Shown here in pieces: positions 13,586-16,644 of a DNA stretch of 16,644 bases. How positions within the stretch are numbered: the first letter of the stretch is position 1; the number at the start of each line of letters is the position of its first letter. The notes under the pieces are model-generated. The model ran no database searches. It saw only the letters and a list, made by a program, of their open reading frames with translations, and was not told the DNA's origin. The position numbers and the translations under genes were made by a program. Location: NCBI GenBank assembly GCA_013349725.1, contig DUZB01000019.1, positions 1 through 16,644 on the forward strand, read 5' to 3'. This DNA comes from Deltaproteobacteria bacterium (GTDB lineage: Bacteria; Desulfobacterota; DSM-4660; Desulfatiglandales; Desulfatiglandaceae).

Positions 13586-13801
13586 TCAGGAGAATCCCCC
13601 ATGGGACCCGCAGGATGAAGATGCACTGCTTCCGAGACTGTGACCGGAACCGGAACTCACTGATGAGAACGTGGAAAGAAGCTTCTCTCCTTCCTGTTCC
13701 CCGCAAGACGGGCACGGACCTTTATCCTCTCCTGAACTGCGAAAGCAGAGCGATTCATAAACATTTCCACATTTTCCACATTTAAACTCATAGATAGGCA
13801 T
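13586..13801 (-). CDS. FmdB-family zinc-ribbon protein
   Basis: This 71-residue protein begins MPIYEFKCGKCGNVYESLC and continues to PCPSCGEQEGEKLLSTFSSV, the two CxxC knuckles of the FmdB zinc-ribbon family, which are expected to bind one zinc. The second half is a Ser/Gly-rich tail ending SSSCGSHGGFS, common in the family. FmdB proteins were named from a putative formamidase or formylmethanofuran regulator, but their function is not established, so no gene symbol is given. GGGAGGAG lies a few bases before the ATG at 13801. The open frame continues upstream to 13915 without a ribosome site and is not used. The candidate selenoprotein gene follows on the same strand and may be cotranscribed. 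Confidence 0.85.
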   Translation of the reverse strand: MPIYEFKCGKCGNVYESLCFRSSGEDKGPCPSCGEQEGEKLLSTFSSVSSGSGHSLGSSASSSCGSHGGFS

Positions 13802-14033
13802 TTTTCTCCTCCCGGAATTTCTTGATTTTTTTGTTAAGAACCAAAAAGAATGAAAAGGTTTCAAATTTCTCATTTTCATTTGTTTCACAAACACAACAAC
13901 GATGCATTCAGGCACTGGGAAAATTCGAGATCTATTTCGTTAAACCTATAGTAACAATTCCCGGTGAGCGATCAACCCCATAATTTCTGTGGAGGAGAGG
14001 AGTCTTCCGGAAGTTATAAGATTGAAATAGTTA
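13802..14033. other. Divergent intergenic region
   Basis: This AT-rich region of about 230 bases separates the minus-strand FmdB-type gene from the plus-strand CoA-transferase operon. It must hold the FmdB promoter, which I cannot place. I see no further gene. Confidence 0.4.
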
Positions 14034-14064
14034 TTGACACGGCATGCGGTATACGGTATACCGT
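14034..14064 (+). promoter_or_regulatory. Promoter with GTATAC operator before the CoA-transferase operon
   Basis: A perfect TTGACA (14034-14039) is followed after 17 bases by TATACC (14057-14062). The -10 box is part of two overlapping palindromes, GGTATACGGTATACC (14048-14062, seven-base arms around one base) and ACGGTATACCGT (14053-14064). A dimeric repressor bound here would block RNA polymerase. GTATAC cores of this kind are typical of GntR-family (FCD-type) regulators of organic acid and CoA-ester metabolism, but no such gene is in the window. Confidence 0.65.
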
Positions 14065-14138
14065 AACCACTGTTGGTACGACTCCCCCGTTACCCATTTT
14101 TCCATTCCTTGAAGGGATTTTCCCTTTTGGAGGCGCAT

Positions 14139-15326
14139 ATGGATCTCTTCAAGAAGCTCACCGTTCTTTCTCTGGAACAGGCCACGGTACTTCCCTATCT
14201 AACCTACAGACTGGCGCAGGATGGCATGCAAGTCATCAGGCTGGAACACCCCGTATATGGGGATCCCAACAGGCTGATTGGTGAAAATGTCCTTCGCGAG
14301 GAAAGGATGAATGCCTATTTCCTCTGCATCAATGCCGGCAAAAAGGCCCTGACGCTGAATCTGGCTGAGCCGGAAGGGCGGGAGATCTTTTATGCCCTGA
14401 TAAAGGAGTTGAACGCCGATATTTTTACGACCAATCAACTTCCCAGGAATTATAAAAAATTAGGAATCGATTATGAATCTCTCAAGGCGGTCAAGGAGGA
14501 TATCATCTGGCTGGGTGTAACCGGGTTCGGACCGGACAGCAATGAAGGCGCCTACGATCCGGTCCTTCAGGCCAGGTCCGGGCTTATGGAGATGACCGGT
14601 GAGGCTGGAGGGACCCCCCAGGCCATGGGTATTCCCCTGCCGGATATGGGAACGAGTGAACACGCCTACGGTTCCATTATGAAGGCGCTGTATAAAAGAA
14701 CCGTGACGGGGCAGGGCTCCCGCATCGATCTTTCCATGTTTGAGTCTTCCCTCTCCTGGCTTACGGTGCCCATCACGTTCACGGCCAGTTTCGGCAAGAA
14801 AGCCACCCGCAGTGGAAATACTCACGAGTTTTTCTGCCCGGTTTCCGTATTCGAGACAATGGATGGGTATATCTACCTTGCGGTAGGGAACGACCGGCAG
14901 TGGAAGGCACTCGTTTCACAGGATATGTTCAGGGATCTGGACAGACCTGAATATGAAAAGAACCAGGGCCGCATACAGGACGTGGAAAATCTGAACCAGG
15001 TAATCAGCACTATTACCAGGCGGCACAGCTCAGCTGAACTGATCGAACTCTTTCATTCCATTACCCTGCCCGTCAGCAAGATCAACACCATGGAAGAAGT
15101 GATTGCGGACCCTTTCGTGGAGCGGAGCCTCCTTTCTGCGGAAGATTCTGTATCCGGGAGGAAAATCACACTGGCGCCTCCTCCCTGCAGGACACAGTTC
15201 CTGGAGCAGCAAAATCGAAGACTTTCTTTCCCTCCCCGGTTTGGAGAACATAACAGCCTGCTGTATGGAAAGATCGGGTATTCGGAAGAGGATCTGGAAA
15301 GACTCAAGAAAGAGAAAATCATTTAG
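14139..15326 (+). CDS. Class III CoA-transferase (CaiB/BaiF family)
   Basis: This 395-residue protein is a full-length family III CoA-transferase, which moves CoA from an acyl-CoA donor to a free carboxylic acid in the cytoplasm, usually to activate the substrate of a reductive or oxidative pathway. Asp169 in GIPLPDMGTSEHAYGS sits exactly where the catalytic aspartate of formyl-CoA transferase (Asp169) lies. Other family landmarks are VIRLEHPVYGDPNR (residues 32-45), LNLAEPEGREIF, ADIFTTNQLPR, YDPVLQARSGLMEMTGE and GSRIDLSMFES. The substrate cannot be inferred. The ATG at 14139 follows GGAGG by five bases and is preferred to the open frame from 14073. The gene is first in an operon, 25 bases before etfB, which suggests activation of an acid whose CoA ester is then reduced or oxidised by an acyl-CoA dehydrogenase linked to Etf. 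Relatives include the carnitine CaiB. Confidence 0.9.
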   Translation: MDLFKKLTVLSLEQATVLPYLTYRLAQDGMQVIRLEHPVYGDPNRLIGENVLREERMNAYFLCINAGKKALTLNLAEPEGREIFYALIKELNADIFTTNQLPRNYKKLGIDYESLKAVKEDIIWLGVTGFGPDSNEGAYDPVLQARSGLMEMTGEAGGTPQAMGIPLPDMGTSEHAYGSIMKALYKRTVTGQGSRIDLSMFESSLSWLTVPITFTASFGKKATRSGNTHEFFCPVSVFETMDGYIYLAVGNDRQWKALVSQDMFRDLDRPEYEKNQGRIQDVENLNQVISTITRRHSSAELIELFHSITLPVSKINTMEEVIADPFVERSLLSAEDSVSGRKITLAPPPCRTQFLEQQNRRLSFPPRFGEHNSLLYGKIGYSEEDLERLKKEKII

Positions 15327-15351
15327 GAAACAACCAATCGGAGTAACCACC

Positions 15352-16143
15352 ATGAACATTATCGTTTTAGTGAAACAGGTTCCGGATACAACCGATGTGA
15401 AACTGGACCCGAAGACAGGCAACCTGATCAGGGAAGGGATCGATAGCATTATCAACCCTGATGACCGTCATGCCCTGGAAGCCGCCATCCTTTTAAAGGG
15501 AAGCACGGGTGGAAAGGTTACAGTCCTTTCCATGGGTCCCCCTCAGGCGATTGATGCCGTATCGGAGGCTCTTGGGATGGGCGCGGACAAAGGCCTCCTC
15601 CTCTCTGACAGGGCGTTTGCCGGCGCCGACACATGGGCGACGTCCACCACCCTTGGCAAAGCCCTGAAGAAGATCGGAGATTATGACCTGATCATTTGCG
15701 GACGTCAGGCCATCGACGGGGATACGGCCCAGATCGGGCCCCAGGTGGCAGAGTTTTTAGGAATTCCGCAGGTCTCCTACGTTTGCGGGATAGAGGAAGT
15801 GGGAGAGAGAAGCATGGTGGTCAAGAGACGCTTAGAAGATGGATACGAGCGTCTGGAATGTAGTCTGCCCGCTCTGCTCACGGTTATCGGCGAAATGAAC
15901 GCCCCGCGATATGCAACGGTAGGTGGTCTGATCAGTGCCTGCAGGGAAAAAGCTCCTATAAAGGTCTGGAATGCGGCGGATATCGGTATGCAGGTGAGTG
16001 AAGTGGGACTTGAAGGGTCCCTTACCCATGTGATCAAGACCTTTTCTCCAAAATTCCAACGACAGGGGGAGACCCTTGAGGGGGATACTGCAACGAAGGT
16101 GAGTAGTCTCATGGGGAAGCTGAAAGAGAATCGACTCCTTTAG
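15352..16143 (+). CDS. etfB: Electron transfer flavoprotein, beta subunit
   Basis: This 263-residue protein begins MNIIVLVKQVPDTTDVKLDP and carries the family signature IICGRQAIDGDTAQIGPQ with the following VAEFLGIPQVSYV. Other landmarks are INPDDRHALEAAILLK and VTVLSMGPPQA, and EAPR-like MNAPRYATVGGLI near residue 185. EtfB pairs with EtfA in the cytoplasm to pass electrons between acyl-CoA dehydrogenases and other carriers. It holds AMP in ordinary Etf and a second, bifurcating FAD in bifurcating Etf. GGAG eight bases before the ATG is the ribosome site. It lies between the CoA-transferase gene and etfA, with short gaps on both sides, so the three genes are likely one transcript under the GTATAC-type operator. 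Confidence 0.95.
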   Translation: MNIIVLVKQVPDTTDVKLDPKTGNLIREGIDSIINPDDRHALEAAILLKGSTGGKVTVLSMGPPQAIDAVSEALGMGADKGLLLSDRAFAGADTWATSTTLGKALKKIGDYDLIICGRQAIDGDTAQIGPQVAEFLGIPQVSYVCGIEEVGERSMVVKRRLEDGYERLECSLPALLTVIGEMNAPRYATVGGLISACREKAPIKVWNAADIGMQVSEVGLEGSLTHVIKTFSPKFQRQGETLEGDTATKVSSLMGKLKENRLL

Positions 16144-16177
16144 GGGCAGATGAATCGAGTTTTCAGGGGGATGTGAA

Positions 16178-16644
16178 ATGAGTATTTTGATCAATGAGGA
16201 TCTTTGTAACGGCTGTAAACGATGTGAAAAGACCTGTCCTTACGGAGGGGTCGAGGTCGTTGATGGAAAGGCACACATCCTGGAGCGCTGCACATCCTGT
16301 GGGGCCTGTATTGAAGTCTGCAAGGAAAAGGCGATCGTTTCAGATGCACAACCGAGAGTGATCCCGGACTTCAGCGACAGGAAAGGGGTGTGGGTATTCG
16401 CGGAACAGAGACAGGGCGTCCTTGGAAAAATCTCCCTTGAACTCCTTGGCAAGGCGCAGGAATTGGGCGAAATATTGAGCCAGGAGGTGTCTGCACTTCT
16501 GATTGGGGAAAATGTGAAAAATCTCGCTGACGAATTGATGGAATTCGGTGCAGACAGGGTGTACCTGGCGGAAGGTCCGGACCTGGAAGATTACAGGACG
16601 GGCGCTTACAGCAAGGTCATCTGTGAACTTGTGGAACAATACAA
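16178..16644 (+). CDS. etfA: Electron transfer flavoprotein alpha subunit with ferredoxin domain, truncated at right edge
   Basis: The first 155 residues are visible. An N-terminal ferredoxin domain shows CNGCKRCEKTCP (from residue 10) and CTSCGACIEVCK (from about 40), the ligands of two [4Fe-4S] clusters. From about residue 67 the EtfA N-terminal fold begins (GVWVFAEQRQGVLGKISLELLGKAQEL, then SALLIGENVKNLADELMEFGADRVYLAEGP). Ferredoxin-fused EtfA subunits are known from flavin-based bifurcating or confurcating complexes such as the caffeyl-CoA reductase CarCDE of Acetobacterium woodii. The FAD-binding C-terminal half is beyond the edge. AGGGGG lies seven bases before the ATG at 16178. The gene follows etfB by 34 bases. 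The partner acyl-CoA dehydrogenase is expected just outside the window. Confidence 0.93.
   Translation, partial: MSILINEDLCNGCKRCEKTCPYGGVEVVDGKAHILERCTSCGACIEVCKEKAIVSDAQPRVIPDFSDRKGVWVFAEQRQGVLGKISLELLGKAQELGEILSQEVSALLIGENVKNLADELMEFGADRVYLAEGPDLEDYRTGAYSKVICELVEQY

Overview
The window looks like part of the chromosome of a strictly anaerobic Desulfobacterota (deltaproteobacterial) organism, probably a sulfate reducer or syntroph related to Desulfobacteraceae. This is an inference from gene content: an electron-transfer flavoprotein whose alpha subunit carries ferredoxin clusters, a class III CoA-transferase, a B12-binding radical SAM protein, a MaeB-type malic enzyme, a probable small selenoprotein, and two families of interspersed 'GACGCAGA' repeats. 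I see no phage, plasmid, IS transposase or CRISPR. Most genes are single-gene units on alternating strands, separated by 100-800 base gaps rich in repeats.

Left part (1-5250): a truncated secreted protein of unknown function (minus strand, running off the left edge); about 800 bases without an intact gene but with a possible pentapeptide-repeat remnant; a 311-residue phosphoglycerate dehydrogenase-like enzyme of the type I recall from Bacteroidetes (minus); an orphan periplasmic solute-binding protein with a clear sigma-70 promoter (plus); a palindromic repeat with a MITE-like element nested in its loop; and a B12-binding radical SAM protein with a DUF4070-like tail (plus).

Middle part (5247-10801): a periplasmic START-domain protein (minus), placed just behind the terminator of a tRNA-Glu(UUC) gene (minus); a 751-residue malic enzyme fused to a phosphotransacetylase-like domain (plus); a 73-residue conserved-looking small protein (minus), divergent from an MFS transporter (plus); then a repeat cluster with a perfect 47-base tandem duplication.

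Right part (10820-16644): an ArsB/NhaD-like ion transporter with a signal peptide and an Ig-like extracytoplasmic domain at its N terminus (minus); a small membrane protein (plus) followed by a second copy of the palindromic repeat; an FmdB-type zinc-ribbon protein and, downstream of it on the same strand, a tiny membrane protein whose frame continues through an in-frame TGA followed by a bacterial SECIS-like hairpin, which I read as a 55-residue selenoprotein; and finally a CoA-transferase - etfB - etfA operon (plus) behind a promoter whose -10 box lies inside a GTATAC-type palindromic operator. This last operon probably activates a carboxylic acid to its CoA thioester and moves electrons to or from an acyl-CoA dehydrogenase encoded beyond the right edge, possibly with flavin-based electron bifurcation.

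The most notable items are the candidate selenoprotein at 13329-13496, the nested repeat at 3427-3655, and the operator-controlled CoA-transferase/Etf operon.
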